A DNA stretch of 64,000 nucleotides from Gorsachius magnificus (taxonomy: Eukaryota; Chordata; Aves; Pelecaniformes; Ardeidae), in NCBI GenBank assembly GCA_034008185.1, contig CM067109.1, positions 56,754,801 to 56,818,800 of the forward strand. The letters run 5' to 3'. A program made the position numbers and the translations under genes. The notes under the pieces are model-generated. The model was not told the origin of the DNA, ran no database searches, and saw nothing but the letters and a program-made list of their open reading frames with translations. Positions 1-13,115 of this stretch are shown one piece after another (the stretch's first letter is position 1; each line of letters begins with the position of its first letter).

Positions 1-1639
1 GAGTGTGCCTACAGCATTATGCCTTTGTGCAGACTTAAAAATTAACCAGGTGCTGAGCTGTGCAGCATGGGCCAGGCCAGGTGGAAGGAGGCATGTAGAT
101 TCACATGTTTAGGTAAAGCATGAAAGATCAAAGATAAGACGTCTCTAACTTCAGGTGCAGTGGGGCAGGGACATAATTTTGGACATAAGTATCCAAGTTT
201 CCACATTCGCTGCTTTCAGCTCTTTTTGAAAATTGGCCAAAGCTAGCAGCTTGAAATACAAATTGTATCATAGCTGTTTACTGCAGTTTAGGCAATACCA
301 AATATGGGAAAGAAAATTAGAGCCAGTGCTGTTAATGTAAAAAAAAAAACCCTATTTCATGGTCACTTTTTGTTGCTGATATTTTTCCTTCCATTACCTT
401 TGCCAACAAATGACACAGAGCACTTGGCAGAAAGTGAAATCATTTTGGTGGAATTATTTTTCCTTCTTATTTCCAGCAATTAAAGAAAGTAGCATTTAAC
501 AAACATTAACCAAATACTGCCTTCTACAAAAATAATTTATACTACTATAACCCCAGTGCCTATATATCAGGAATAACACTTCCATTGGTATATTCTGGCG
601 TACCAATTCTAAGGCAAGCTTTTGCATGGGATTGTTAGACTGCATATTAGGTATAAATTTCCCATCAAAGGCATGCATAATGTGGTTTCTCAGTTTAAAC
701 TATTCTTAGTACCTGCTTCTGTCCAAAGAGATGACAAGCTACACAAACACACATGCATTTAGCCTTTTTTACAGTAGTTTTTAGAAGTACCATACAAGTC
801 CAAACATACAGACCTTCCTAGGCAAGAGGGAGGACACATGAAAATAACCACACAAAACAGATTTGCTTTCCTACAGTTCATCATTATAGCTACCTTTACA
901 ATAATCTTTAAATGTCCAAAAAGCCAAATACCTTCTTAGAGTAGCACATAGGAAAAGACTGACCTGATTATGCTGACTCCTCTTTGCATCCAGAGCGGGA
1001 CTTACAAAAGCACAGACTGATTTTCCTTCTGACTGCACTCCAAGAAAAAGCAGGGGACCATCTCCTACCATCCCACTGTTGTATCACACAAATGGATAAG
1101 TTTGTGGCTTCATTTCAGGATGTGAGCAGAGCCAAATGGTGGTCACAACAGTACCTGAAAGAGCTAAGTGTCTTCATTATTTCCTAGGGTTTTTTTTAGT
1201 TTTTTTTTCTAATCACTATTCCCAGCTTCATCTGGGCTAATTGATCCTGTGAAATACAACTGCCAGTAATGGGCAGATACCATTACCTTATAAGTAGTAA
1301 GCAGCCTGCCCACCTCAGTGTAATTCTGTCATTAATTTAAGCAAATATTTGGCCAAATTTAATCCCAGACAGATGTGGCAGTATTCTTGTGAAAAGAATA
1401 CTAAGACCAACAGAATAATAATAATAACCAACAGAACAGGTGAAAAAAGGGAACAATGGGTTGGGACTTTGTGGGGACCAGTATTTGTGGGAGTAACAAA
1501 GTCAATGTGTGCAACATGGGAAAATGAGTTACAGCAAGCCTCAGGTATTACACATTATTTAAAACATTCAGTTCATAAGAAATGGGTTATCTGACCTGGA
1601 AATATTTTTCTTCAGCTCTCATTTCTTTGGAGTGGTTTT
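1..1639. other. intergenic, no gene recognised
   Basis: AT-rich unique-looking DNA. The short open frames here (for example 984-1187 and 1349-1594) resemble no protein I know and have no splice-site support. I see no RNA gene or mobile element. Confidence 0.5.
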
Positions 1640-2525
1640 ATAGAATGGAATATAGAAATGCAGGAATATAGAAAAACAGTCATATGGGCTGGTGCGGAGT
1701 CTCCAGTGGTCTCCAGTCCAACCCCCTGCCCAAGGCAGGCTCAGCTGTGGGGTCAGACACAGTTGCTCAGGGCTTTATGTGGCCAGGGATTGAAATACCC
1801 CAAGGACAGAGATGGCATAGCCTCTCCAGGCAGCCTGTCCCAGTACTTAGTTATCCTGCCATGGAAATTCCCCATTCCAGCCTTCTCTACCTGGAAACTC
1901 TCCTGTTTCCATTTATGGCCACCACTGGCATAAAGCCTGGCCCCTGGTAACCTCCTCATAGGTAGAGTGGGCACCTTGAAGGCACCCTTCTCCAGTCCAG
2001 CTCTTGCTATCTCTTGTCGCAGTGTCTGCTGAAGCCTTGCTCATGTAAATCCAGGTCAACAATATCTACTGCTCTCCCTCATCTATAAATCCAGTAATTT
2101 TATGATAGGCGACCATCCAGCGGATCAGGAATCATTTAGCCCTAGTTAATCCAAGCTGACTATTCCCCATCCCTGTCTTCTCCCTCATGTGCTTGTAGAT
2201 GCCCAAAAGTTCTTGCTCCACCCATGATTTCCCAGGGACCAAAAATGAGGCTGACCAGCCTGTAGTTCCCCAGATTGTTCCATTTGCCCTTCTCTGAAGA
2301 CAGATGCAACATTTGCTTTGCTTGTTGGGGGCCTCCTCCAGTCTCCACGACCTGTCAGAACTGAAGCAGAGCAGCCTTGCGAGGACATCAGACTGCTCCC
2401 TCAGCACCCTTGGGTGCAGCCCAACTGGTCTCAGGAGCATAGGTAGGTTGAGGGCTCACCTGAAAGCCACCAAGTATCTCAACTTCTGCCATTAAATCAC
2501 TGCCCTCCATCCAGCAGCTAGTCCA
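1640..2525 (-). mobile_element. old degenerate CR1 LINE fragment (3' part)
   Basis: The plus strand reads as the reverse complement of a CR1 3' end. A degenerate ATTCTATG-type tail lies near 1640-1665, followed by the 'ccagtccaaccccctgccc' block. Further on, 2132-2440 translates on the minus strand to decayed reverse-transcriptase segments related to those of the younger CR1 at 25.1-25.4 kb (a G-x-HPRVLRE block at the start, then the NYR-x-VSL-type block). Divergence is clearly higher than in the other CR1 copies of the window and the frame is broken, so this is an old, dead insertion. The boundaries are approximate. Confidence 0.75.
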
Positions 2526-5500
2526 AATATGCTGGCTGAAAACAGCTGGTGACTCATGATGAACCACTAACTACTGCATCTTAGAGCTATGTGAAGTATT
2601 TTGGTATGTTGATTGTCATTGTGTTCCACCATGACTGTCACTTTCCAGTGTTTTCTGCTCTTAATGTACTTTTAATTTTTTGAGAGACTGTTCCAGTCTG
2701 TGTCATTCCTCTTCAGATGATGAAAGGTAGCTTTGTGGAGGATTTTCCTTCTCATTTAAAAAAATTTCCACGTGTGACTGTTTTTAATGCTGGAAAGATG
2801 CTCAATTGGTGGAAATTTCTCATATCTTCATGCAAATTTACTGAAGTACACAGATTACACAGCTGAGCTGCCAGTCTAGCAGACTGTGTATTTTCTGAGT
2901 GTTCTTAAGGCTGCTAGTAAAATTTCAACCTTCAAAGGTCAAGAAGGGTGAAAGCCTGATATATTGACCACACATTTTGATACATTCACAGGTAAAAGAA
3001 ATATGACTTCAAAAATATACAAACCCCTAGTGGCATATAGTTCAATACTAGTTTAGTTAGACCTGAAAAATATGGAGCTTGTGTAGGCTTTGAGGTTTTT
3101 GGGACTACATCCCCATGAAGATAGATCAGAGACATTTAGGAATGACTGCTCTTTCCCGGTGTATTTATTTTAAGAATCCTGATGAAAACTGAACTTGACA
3201 GTTGCAGCTGAGGATTTCATTTAAAAGAAAACCCTGGATACTTTTAATTATTCTCTGCCAAGTAAGTGGCAGCCATGCAAAAGCAATTACTCTTAAGAGG
3301 GTTTGAGCTGCTGAATTTACTAAAAAACCAAGCTAAGAAATAGCTACCAAACCAAGAAACAAAAGTCACCCCTTACATACGAGATCTAATCCATTCTCTA
3401 GGTCCCACTTTCTCTTCACTAGTTATTCTCCTTCCACACAGGTATTAAAGCCTAGAGCAAGACTGAAATATGGAAATTATTCTGCTCATCCTTCCCCTAA
3501 AAAAATAAATGAGTATGTGTCTCAGTTACACAACAGTACAGAAGTGACTAATAAATTTAAAACATTTGTTTGATTGCTTTTTGTGAAAAGTCCTATAGAA
3601 CCTAAGAAATATGTTTTAAGTATTGTATTAACATAGTGATAAATATTTCTAAATAATGGAATTAATGACCCAAATTTCTATTTTATCCTGAATGTGAGTC
3701 CATTACTCTTACACTTAAGTAAATGTAGCAATGTGATGTATGTAGTAGTTCTTATTCTGAATTGTAATTCAAAGAGGAAAAAAGTGCATGTTTGTAAATT
3801 TTACTGATTAGGAAGTACCTATAAAGATTTCAGCTGCTAAGAGAAATCTCATTTATTTTCCCTGTGTATCTGAATATGTAATCATTGTATCATTTTAGGA
3901 AGATTTTCAGATTCAGCATAGACAGCAGAATAAAGCTGGACAGATAATCCACCAAAAGATCCTCCTGCCTATATATATAGTTAAAGGAGACTTGCACTGT
4001 ATTTTCAGTCTATGTCTCACTGGGACCTAGGGGATGGGAAACTGCGGGTGGGGAAGACAGCCTTCAGGACCAAAGCAATTAAGTACCTTTGCCCTGAGTA
4101 GGATCTGTAACCCCATCTGAAAACAGTTCTGCTGAAACTTCACTTTTCCTTGTACCTTGGCCACCTGAAGTAATGTTTGGCAAGGTCTGTTGGCATCTCT
4201 TTCAGACATGCCCTCTCTTCCCAGCAGATCATGTCAGGAGGAGAAAAGGAGGCAGGAGACTATGAACCAAGGAGGCAAGGGTGGGAAAAGTCTTGTTTGC
4301 TGAGGAAGGAGAAAGCCTATCATACTGGAGATACTGAGGAAGAGACCTTCTTTTTCTCTGTGCCCTCAGTTGCAGTGGGTAAGCAGGTAGAAGAGGTTAA
4401 CAAGCAGCAAAGGCTTAATGCTTTGACTAGTTCCTGTGAAAACAAAATGAAGTTTCTCTCTGGCCCTTCTGGTTTTGGTCATTAGAAGAAAACAAAAGTT
4501 CTCCAAAGGTCAGTTGCCCCTAGGGAGCAGGCATGGGAGTGGGGGTATTATCTATGGGGATATAGTACAGCTATCTGGTATAAATCTGTGGTGGTATTAC
4601 TAAACATCCTGTTTGCTGAGTTTCCTGGCATGGCAGCAATTCAAATTAAATTTAGTGGGGATGGAGGGAACAGTATGTGTGGTGCTTGTATTTTACTTTC
4701 CAGCAGAAGTCCTTAAAGAAGATTTACCTGAGTTGTGTAGTCTGGATATTTATTTTTTCTGGACTCTCTTTCATTGCTGTCTGATTGTTGTTAAGGATTT
4801 ATGTATCTCACAGGCAACAGCTGCTCAGTGCCACAGTACCACATGCACAGAAGAAAGAATAAATGCTTTTGGTCTCATTGCCCCAAAATAGGTTCACCTG
4901 GGTTTGCTCCTGTGTAAAAGCAAATCCCCTCTGCTTTTTGGGGCCCCTGTAGCAATAGGAATTGAATGCATCAGGATGCAAGGCTTACGAGAGCGTGAAA
5001 GGTTATTTCTTAAAATCATCTCCTTGCTCTGCATGTCCAGCATAAACATGCCACGCAGGTAGCTATAACAGCACTGCTTGGTCCAGAATAAATTAAGCCA
5101 CTGGGCTCATTTGGTCTCAAGAGCCCGCAGTGCCTGGCCTGGCCAGCCAGAGTTAGTGTGTTAACAGCAGGTACACAGATTTTTTTACAGAAGGACCTAT
5201 CTGCCTTAAACTTGAAAAGCTGCAAAGGGTGGCTGGGATTAACTCAAAGTTAAGGGTGACAGTATTTCAACTCCTGCTTGTAGAGGAGGTACTACAACAT
5301 GGTCCTAATAATCTAGTGGTTCCAAGAGGTAATTACGGTTTAACTGCCTCATGCAAGCGACATGCTTAATTAACATCAGTCTGCTGTTAAATGGGATTAC
5401 AAGCATTACCTACAGACAGGCGATGTGCACTCTTCCAGTATGTTTTCCATACTAAACTAATGTCACATAAACACTGGGAAATGCCTCTTCCCAGCATCAC

Positions 5501-8500
5501 TAATGCGATTCACACAGCTGGTGCCAAAATGTACTGAAGACTCACCCATAACTGTCAATGATAAACCACAACTTTCACTTTCCCTGCCACGTATCAGTCA
5601 GTAAAATATACTTTGAAGCCATGTGATCATTTCTGCTCCCCACCACCCCCATGTGTAGCAAAGGCAAGTTGGTTGAGAGGAAAAGACAGAAACGGGTTTG
5701 ATGCCAGCAAACTGATTTCATTAGCATAAGTGGAGACTTTAGCAACTAAAAATTTTCTGCTAAAGGATTTCTGAAATACTACTTGTTTAAGTGAGAGAAT
5801 GAAGGTAGAGTCAAGTCCCTGAAAGATAAAAAAATATGGAGATAGGTAAGATTAATACGATTTCATGGTACAGAGTAAAAGATCATTACTTGTATGTGAC
5901 TAGATCTCTCAGTAGGCCTGGGTTCCCAAATCCAGAGGAAATTATTATTAAAAAGTATCGTTAGACCAGTATCTGTCAGAAGAAGTCCCAGCACCCTGTC
6001 TTGGAGTATGCAACATGGATTTTAACAGATGACATCTGCTCAGCACCCATCGTGACATGTTTTTCTTAGATGATTTTTTTTTTTTAATAACATCTTTTCT
6101 TTTCCACACAACTTAGGTTTTGGGGGGAAAACAATATATTTTTAAATATGTTGGTTGTCTTAACTATTTCTTCTCAAGCTCTATGAAGACGGACAAACTA
6201 AAACAAATACTGGCAGATCCTAGAAGAACCCAACCATGTGTGACACTGACAGCAAAGCTCAGTTTCAGAGCCACAAAATTTAAATGAGGGCACTGAGCAA
6301 AATATTCCCGTCTGAAGATACTGTAACGTAAGGCAAGGCAAATAAGGGAGACTATAATGCAAATACAAAGGAACTGTGTGAGGTTACTGGCTGACCCAAA
6401 AAAAAATTTAAAAAAAAAAAAAAAAAAAGGAAGAGAAACCTACTTGTATGCAGAGCAAGAAACTGACTCATTTGAGTTATAAAATAGGAAAACTCAGGAT
6501 ACATATGAGGAAAATAACTTGATACATCAGATTCGTGTAGATTCTTGAAATCTGAGTATCTGGAAAAAGTCGAGTGACTTGATTTTGAAAAAAGAACATA
6601 ACCTAAATGGTATTGCCTCTTTAAGGTACCTGGAAGGCTCCTTGCCTGTCAAAAGCAGGTGACTGTCAATTTACCACACTGCAGTCTAGGACACTCAAAG
6701 CACAATTAAGGAAACTGACCTACTGGAAAGTAGAGAGTTTGAAAACTATGGAAACTGGTCTACTAGGTTATTGAAATGTTAAGCTGAGGATGAACGGTAT
6801 TGCTAACTGGAATTGGGAAGCCATTTTACATAACTCGATTTCCCATGTTTTAACTGACTGAAGAGGTGCTCACTATAATATTAGCTCTTTTATATATTCT
6901 GTAAGTGACCAAAAATATCTACCACTAAAATTTTCGAAAGAAGCTACAAATTAAAACAGTGAAATACCACAACAGAACTTAAATTAAATCAAATTTATTA
7001 TTTTTAAGGAGTGCCACAGCCATTCAGAGCTAGCAATACCACTGAATCTGGAGGAATGGATTATGTCCTCCTTATCAGCACAGTACAGGTATATTGGAAC
7101 AGATGGCCTCTTCTTTCATTTTTATCTTCTAATGCATTCTTGTTATAAAACAAGTAAATTTTTAATTGTCAGGCCACTTGGAAATGCACGGTGATCTGGT
7201 TGGCGACCTTAATTATAGCTGCAGTGTTCATCTTGAAGGTTTCCTGTCATGCTAGATAGGAAGCAGCACGAGAACTAAACACATGCTTCCTGTCAAACCA
7301 AACCCAAGGCAGGGAGAAGATCAAAGCACAAGTATTAGGTTTCTGGGATCAAATCAGCCTTTGAACCTAAAATAACTATAAATAGCAAATTGTTGTTGTT
7401 GTTATTCTTAGGGCCACTGAAAATTCTTATGTATAAGTGGGGACTGAACTAGCAGTGCTTCCAACGCACTGAGCAATTTTGGAAGACTCTGGCTACGGAA
7501 AATTAAAAGACAAGTCATGGGATTTTGAATAGCATACGTGTTACTTGAGCAACGGTTTCACTGGCTACTCATTCCTTCCCAGCACTGGTGAGCTGCACTG
7601 AGAAACTGAACTAGCTTTAAAACACAGAAAAAGGAGGGGAGGAGGGAAAGGTTGTTCAGTAGGCAGAATGCAAACCAGTTTCCACCCTAGCTGCCCACAG
7701 GATGAAAGGGTCATGGTGTGAGGGCTGGTGTTAGCTGGATGCTTGCAGCAGGAACTGGAAAAAGCAGGTATTCTGAGTGCCCTGGGCAGCACTGCAGCTG
7801 AACCCACCATCACGGTTTCAATTTTAACTGCTGGATCCTCTGCCCAGCTTCCAAGTTCAATCCTGGTGCAGGTCTGCATGTTGCCTTCTTCCCCGAGGGG
7901 AACCTGAAGGTGATCAGAGCAAACCAGCAGGATTAGAGCACCACTGTATTCAGAATTAATGGTTGAAGAGTTGATGTAGTCATGACGGTTTTAGTTTTTA
8001 GCTATTCCTAACAAAGGCCCAGCATCTTCAGCACAGCATCAATATTAGCTTGTTGCTGCAGTACCAGTGAAGTATTTTTTCATGTTCACTCAAGCTAGCA
8101 CTACACTCTTACTCCAGTCCCCTAAGCATCTAGTAGGAAACTGAGACAAATTATGAAAACCCAACCACTGATGTCAGTAAGGGATATAATCTAGATTTTT
8201 AGTTTTGTTGGTGCCACAAAATTAGTCAATTTTGGCTAAGTTTCTTGTTAGACTCAGTGAAATACTAATATAAGTTAGATTGCTTTCTGTAGCAATTGTA
8301 TCTGACTATGGGGTCTTCTCTGTATGCATAGTTGCAATACCTTTAATTAATCTATTAACATTTTTGGCACATTCAGTACTTGTTCAACAGATTAAGAGTT
8401 CTTTTCATGAAATTGCCTTTCTAAACCATTTAAAATCTGCCACATCAGGGTGTCTTTTCTGCAAGTCAGTCTTAGGGAGATGGGTTTTTTTGTGATTCAG

Positions 8501-8827
8501 TTTCCTCAGAAGAAAAGTAAATTCCTCCCTGTCTTATGGAGAATGTATGCTGAACTGCAATGGTGTCCCATTTCTCCTTCTGTACAGAACAGAACATACA
8601 GTGGGTATACACATGATCTCTCTTGACTCTACCCAAATGGTAACATTTGGAGCACCTAGTCAAGCAGCAACTTCGCTGTCTGTCTATGTGAGCGGTACCA
8701 TTAACGAGCAATACAGACAGGCATTCATTGTATTACACAAATGAGTAAGTACAAAGCAGGCTGGAATAGATAGGTAAAGGGGTTGATGCTCCAGCTGTCT
8801 AGCAGATTTCAAGCAATGGAGAACTTC
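2526..8827. other. intergenic, no gene recognised
   Basis: About 6.3 kb of AT-rich DNA without recognisable coding exons or elements. It includes an 18-base A run at 6411-6428. The open frames at 4177-4485, 4613-4891 and 7565-7879 are short, lack homology that I recognise and are probably chance. Confidence 0.45.
6401..6428. repeat. A-rich simple repeat
   Basis: Nine A, a TTT interruption, then a run of 18 A. Low-complexity tract in intergenic DNA. Confidence 0.9.
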
Positions 8828-8828
8828 A

Positions 8829-9350
8829 CAGAATCATAGAATGTTTTGGGTTGGAAGGGACCCCTAGAGGCCATCTAGTCCAACCCCCCTGCAGTGAGCA
8901 GGGACACCACTAACCAGATCAGGTTGCTCAGAGCCCCGTCCAGGGATGGGGCCTCCACTACCTCTCTGGGCAATCCGTTCCAGTGTTTCACCACTCTCAT
9001 CGTAAAGAATTTCTTCCTTATATCCAGTCTAAACCTACCCTGTTTTAGTTTAAAACCATTACCCCTTCTCCTGTCACAGCTGGCCCTGCTAAAAAGATTT
9101 TCCCCATCTTTCCTATAGGCCCCCTTTAGGTACTGAAAGGCCGTAATCAGGTCTCCCCGCAGCCTTCTCTTCTCCAGGCTGAACAAGCCCAACTCTCTCA
9201 GCCTGTCCTCATCGGAGAGGTGCTCCAGCCCTCGGATCATTTTAGTAGCCCTCCTCTGGACCCGCTCCAACAGTTCCATGCCCTTCTTGTGCTGAGGGCT
9301 CCAGAGCTGGACGCAGTACTCTAGGTGAGGTCTCACCAGAGCAGAATAAC
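8829..9350 (-). mobile_element. CR1 LINE, 5'-truncated 3' tail
   Basis: The plus strand starts with the reverse complement of the CR1 3' terminus (ATTCTATGATTCTG type) and continues through the CR1 3' UTR into the end of ORF2. The minus-strand reading frame 9336-8875 encodes the C-terminal end of the CR1 ORF2 protein, including the '[12 protein letters not shown]' and '[11 protein letters not shown]' blocks. It is close in sequence to the copies at 23.9 kb and 57.7 kb but lacks about 20 bp of the 3' UTR (around 8940) that both of those keep. The 5' truncation near 9350 is typical of CR1 integration. Confidence 0.93.
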
Positions 9351-10314
9351 TTCATTACCACGTTTTCAGTTTACCTGAACTAGCAGTTCTGGTCTCACAG
9401 AAGCTACTCATATACCTTGCCTTTTGGTGGAAATTCTTAAAAACAAAACCAGCTTCCTTTCTGCTAAAAATGTAGCATGACTTCCTGGAATTTCCCAGTA
9501 CTATATGCAGTGAAGTTACATCCTGTTGCAGCTTGTGCAAAGGTGATAGAGCACAACCATCTGCAAAGGCATTCCTGTAGACAAGCTGAAGGGGGGGGGA
9601 AGACATATCTGTTTATGCATCATGTGAGAGCCTCTGAAAACACCCTAAACAGCTTCCAGGTGGTTTTGAAGGTGGGGGTTGGCAAGAAGAGGCCCTATTT
9701 GAGATTGAATTGCTTGCCTCCCTAGCTGTTTGCATGATCAACAGTAAGCAGTTCATTAAGTTTATGTCTAAGTATTGGGGCACATCTTAGGAGAAACTTC
9801 ATGTCAAACTACCCTTGGAAGAAACACACACTGGCATCACAGCAACAGTTCCAGAAACAAACAAATTAGTCTATTTTGCCATTTGCTAGTGCCTATAATG
9901 AATTCCACTGTCTTCTCAGGAGTAAGATGAGACACCCGGCAGTTAACTACACATGACAAACCTGAACTGATATGGAAAGAAATAATATCATCCCTCAGAG
10001 TGTCCTGTTCTCTCATCACCATGCTCCTGTACCACACTGCAGCAGCTAAACTAAGGGGCCTAACCCGGAACAAAAATAATCCAGATTTCTTCCTTTCCCT
10101 TCCACCAAAAAGAAGCCAATAAATAAAAATCGTCTGCATCAGCTAAACCTAAACAAGCATAGACATATGAATAAAAGAACATATGGAGAAAAGGTAGGAA
10201 CTTGTCTCAGCTGCAGCTTCAGCTGTGTATGGCAACCTACAGTAAAAACATTTTAGGTCTCCAGCATTAGGATTTTCTGGTGGTGCTTTTAGAAAGACTT
10301 TAACTGTAGGAAGA
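9351..10314. other. intergenic between CR1 tail and GCNT1 3' end
   Basis: No gene recognised. The minus-strand open frame 9837-10139 (100 codons) has no recognisable similarity. Confidence 0.4.
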
Positions 10315-10338
10315 GGCAACACAATTTAGAAAAATATC

Positions 10339-10344
10339 TTTATT
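10339..10344 (-). terminator. candidate GCNT1 poly(A) signal
   Basis: AATAAA on the minus strand, about 950 bases after the GCNT1 stop codon. Orientation and distance fit; use is not shown by the sequence. Confidence 0.4.
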
Positions 10345-10918
10345 TTTGCATACTCAGTGTTAAAGGAATCTGGAATGTAAGTTGAGCTTGACAGAAAGCA
10401 GAAACCAGCAGTTCCATCAGTGACATTTAGACACTACTGCAGTTCTTTAAAGTTTTTGAGAAACTTGACTAATTTTGGATCCAAAAGCAAGGTTCCTGAT
10501 ACAGTAAGCGTAAAATTACAAGTCTAACTGATCAGGCATAAAACTGAAGTTTCCCTGAGAAGATGTAATTACAAACTAGTGTATAAACTTTATATCACAT
10601 TATCAGGGGAGCTTAGGAGTACAAAAGCAAGATTTGGCTACAAAAATTTAAACACAAGTCCTTAATACTCCATGCTGAAGATGAATTTTTCAGGACAATT
10701 AAGAAATACATATTACAGAACTACAGCAATCAGATTTAAATTAAATTATGACAGCTGGCTTTGGTATATTCCCTTTTGTGTAGTTTTCAGATCAATTCTG
10801 ATGTTATTTTTCTGAGATCTTTCAGCACTCAGTATGAAGTCTGTGCAGTCCAGCTGCTTTTTTCCTTCCCTCCCAGCCCCTTCATCTTTCCCTTCCAGCT
10901 AGCATTACATTAATGGGG

Positions 10919-10938
10919 AAAAAAAAAAAAAAAAAAAA
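10919..10938. repeat. poly(A)/poly(T) run of 20
   Basis: Homopolymer of 20 A on the plus strand, inside the predicted GCNT1 3' UTR (U run in the mRNA). Confidence 0.95.
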
Positions 10939-11292
10939 GAGGAATAACCATGAACAGCATGCATTTTCCAAGCCTTAAAACAAATAGTTTAGCCAAAGGA
11001 AGTCCATTAATTACACCTTTTAGATAATAAATATTCCAAACAGTTGGCCTTCCAAAAATTGCTGTCTTTGATTTTGTACCCAAAGTTCCAAGCCTCAGTG
11101 TGCAACACAAGGCATCCCCATTTTCACTCGAGATATGTCTTCTCTCCCCCTTGTCCATGGACAAGGCACAGAGGGCGTCTTCACCAACACAGTGAAAACT
11201 ATTATACCCATCAACACTATCAGTTTTACATCTTAAAGTACATAGCTCTATACTATTTGTACCTATGATTTTTAACAGGAGCATGCAGCATT

Positions 11293-12573
11293 TCAGTTCT
11301 TTTTCAGATACAAAGCTTTGTGTCGCAAATACTCTTCCAAACATTTCACTGCAAAAGGGTCAACATCAGTGTCAAACTTATTAGCAAAGAAGTGGTGGTT
11401 TCGTAGCATCCAGTTCAGGTCTCCTGCCCCAAAAACACAGACAGAGCGAACATGAACTCCACTGCATGGTGGGTAAGGTGCACCTTTGGACACGTCACCT
11501 TCAAAGTACTGCCACTTGACAAACCTGGCCAGCGCATTCATGTCAGAAACATCGTACTTGTTACTAGAAGAAACTGCACCCGGGACTTCAGGGATTCTCT
11601 GAATTGTTGCCCACAGGTACTCATCTGGGCTGTAAGTGTCTTTTGCCCACTCAATGAACTTAAGTATTTTGCTGCTTTCTAATACGTATTCTACAAATCT
11701 TCTGCTAACTACAAAATAGGCACTACCAGAAAAAACTGGAGTACTGAGAGGTGGTAGTTGTTTGTCTATGCCTGTATTCTTTATTCTACCATCAATAATC
11801 TCATGGTGTTTTTTCCACCTTACTTCTTTATAAACAGGCATTTTTTCTGTTTCCAAGCTGTTTTCACCTTTAAGGGCTTTTAATTTCTCTACTATTTCCT
11901 GGTTGGTCTTTATAGGAAAGTCCATGCCACAGAGGTTTATTAGGTATTTCCAGTTTGAACTTTTTCTGTAGAGATCTTTCATGCAGTTAATATCTGCCTG
12001 CACCCTGCTCCAAGAAGCATATACAACACTCTCTAACTGGCTGGAAATAAAGACATTATCAAAACATGAGACTATTCCCTTCACAGCAGCAAAAAAAGAT
12101 TCTGGAGCCTTTTTGTCAACATGAATGCAGTAAAAATTCTGAGGGGCATAGATTGATCTTAGAAGTCTATCAAGCATCTCAATTTTGTGATAAACCACTA
12201 TTGAGTAAGCAATTGGAAATTCTGCTTCTTCACTGCTGAGAGGTTCCATAATGTATTTTCTAGTCTTGGTGAAGGAGGCACAGTCTGCTGTCATGTTAAT
12301 ATAATCAGTTGTTGTTAGTCTGGGGCGTTTCTTAAATGACACCGACAAGGTCTCAAGCTTTACCTTTTGAATTTCTTCTATATCCCCCTCTATAATCTTG
12401 GTGCAGTTAACATTGCCAACAGGATCTTCTTTTGTCAGCTCTAGATGTCTCCGATTTAAGAAGTCTTGTTTCTGGTTGACTTTCAAAACCGAAATTATTA
12501 CTAAAATAAGAGTTAGACACAATAAAAGCCTGAAGCGCGAGTTGTGGCAAAACCATAATTTCCTCTTCAGCAT
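11293..12573 (-). CDS. GCNT1: core 2 beta-1,6-N-acetylglucosaminyltransferase (GCNT1, C2GnT-L)
   Basis: An intact 426-codon frame in a single exon, as in mammals, where the whole coding region also sits in one exon (human protein 428 aa). The enzyme belongs to glycosyltransferase family GT14. It adds GlcNAc in beta-1,6 linkage to the GalNAc of core 1 O-glycans (Gal-beta1,3-GalNAc-Ser/Thr), forming core 2 branches in the Golgi. The sequence shows a type II membrane layout: a short basic N-tail, a hydrophobic signal-anchor at about residues 16-32, a stem with an N-C-T sequon at Asn56 and an N-M-T sequon further on, then the luminal Branch domain from about residue 115. The conserved 'INLCGMDFPIKTN', 'FSGSAYFVVSR' and 'SPDEYLWAT' blocks are all present. 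Glu318 in the last block corresponds to catalytic Glu320 of the mouse enzyme. The cysteines look conserved. No frameshift or stop is seen, so it is probably functional. It is divergent from RFK, as in human. Confidence 0.98.
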   Translation of the reverse strand: MLKRKLWFCHNSRFRLLLCLTLILVIISVLKVNQKQDFLNRRHLELTKEDPVGNVNCTKIIEGDIEEIQKVKLETLSVSFKKRPRLTTTDYINMTADCASFTKTRKYIMEPLSSEEAEFPIAYSIVVYHKIEMLDRLLRSIYAPQNFYCIHVDKKAPESFFAAVKGIVSCFDNVFISSQLESVVYASWSRVQADINCMKDLYRKSSNWKYLINLCGMDFPIKTNQEIVEKLKALKGENSLETEKMPVYKEVRWKKHHEIIDGRIKNTGIDKQLPPLSTPVFSGSAYFVVSRRFVEYVLESSKILKFIEWAKDTYSPDEYLWATIQRIPEVPGAVSSSNKYDVSDMNALARFVKWQYFEGDVSKGAPYPPCSGVHVRSVCVFGAGDLNWMLRNHHFFANKFDTDVDPFAVKCLEEYLRHKALYLKKN

Positions 12574-12711
12574 TTCAAATACCAGGTAGCTCTGCAGGGC
12601 TAAAAAAATTGCCCTCCACTCTGCTCATATCAGCTTCAACAACTTCAGGAAAAAACAGTTTGTGTTTCTCAGGAATTTGATGACTTTCTCAGGGAGATGG
12701 AAGGAAAAATC
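12574..12711 (-). other. GCNT1: GCNT1 5' UTR part of the coding exon, candidate splice acceptor
   Basis: Upstream of the ATG on the minus strand, a pyrimidine-rich stretch ends in 'TTTCATTTTATTTTAG', giving a good acceptor with exon start at 12711. A nearer alternative is the CTGCAG or TTTTTTTAG just upstream of the start codon, near 12595-12605. In mammals this coding exon is preceded by non-coding exons, so an acceptor is expected here. Which one is used is inference. Confidence 0.35.
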
Positions 12712-13115
12712 CTAAAATAAAATGAAACATGACTGTCATTCAAAGACTAAAAGGTTTCTTTTAAAAATTACTGGTTAATAATTACATTCCTATTTAGTAA
12801 CAGTAAGAAGGTGCATAGCTCATCCAAAAATATTCTGTTGAAAATTAATGAGTAAAATTAGTTTATTTTTCCAGAAAAAGATTGGGAGAGGCAGATAGGT
12901 TTTGTGAGACACTATTTCTGTTGCACTAAGACTACAAACTGAAGTTCAATAAGAAAACAGAGCTGATTCAGCTGCATCTGACAAAATTAAAGCCAGTAAG
13001 TCAGATACATTGCTGAGAAGCAGGTATTTGATGTTAATTCACACTTCAGAGTTTGACACAAATGTCTTATACACACTTCAGTAATGACAGAGATTTCATT
13101 ATAATTGTAACTTAC

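Larger units (their letters stand above)
10315..11292 (-). other. GCNT1: GCNT1 3' UTR (predicted)
   Basis: Sequence downstream of the GCNT1 stop codon on the minus strand. The first convincing AATAAA poly(A) signal in this orientation is at 10339-10344 (plus strand TTTATT), giving a UTR of roughly 970 bp. A 20-base A run on the plus strand (10919-10938), which is a T run in the transcript, lies inside it. A longer UTR or other poly(A) sites cannot be excluded without RNA data. Confidence 0.5.

Noticed and set aside
8875..9336. 153-codon minus-strand frame as a gene
   Set aside because: It is the C-terminal end of the CR1 reverse transcriptase protein, part of a truncated retrotransposon.
11452..11682. 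Plus-strand frame within GCNT1
   Set aside because: Shadow frame antisense to the GCNT1 catalytic domain.
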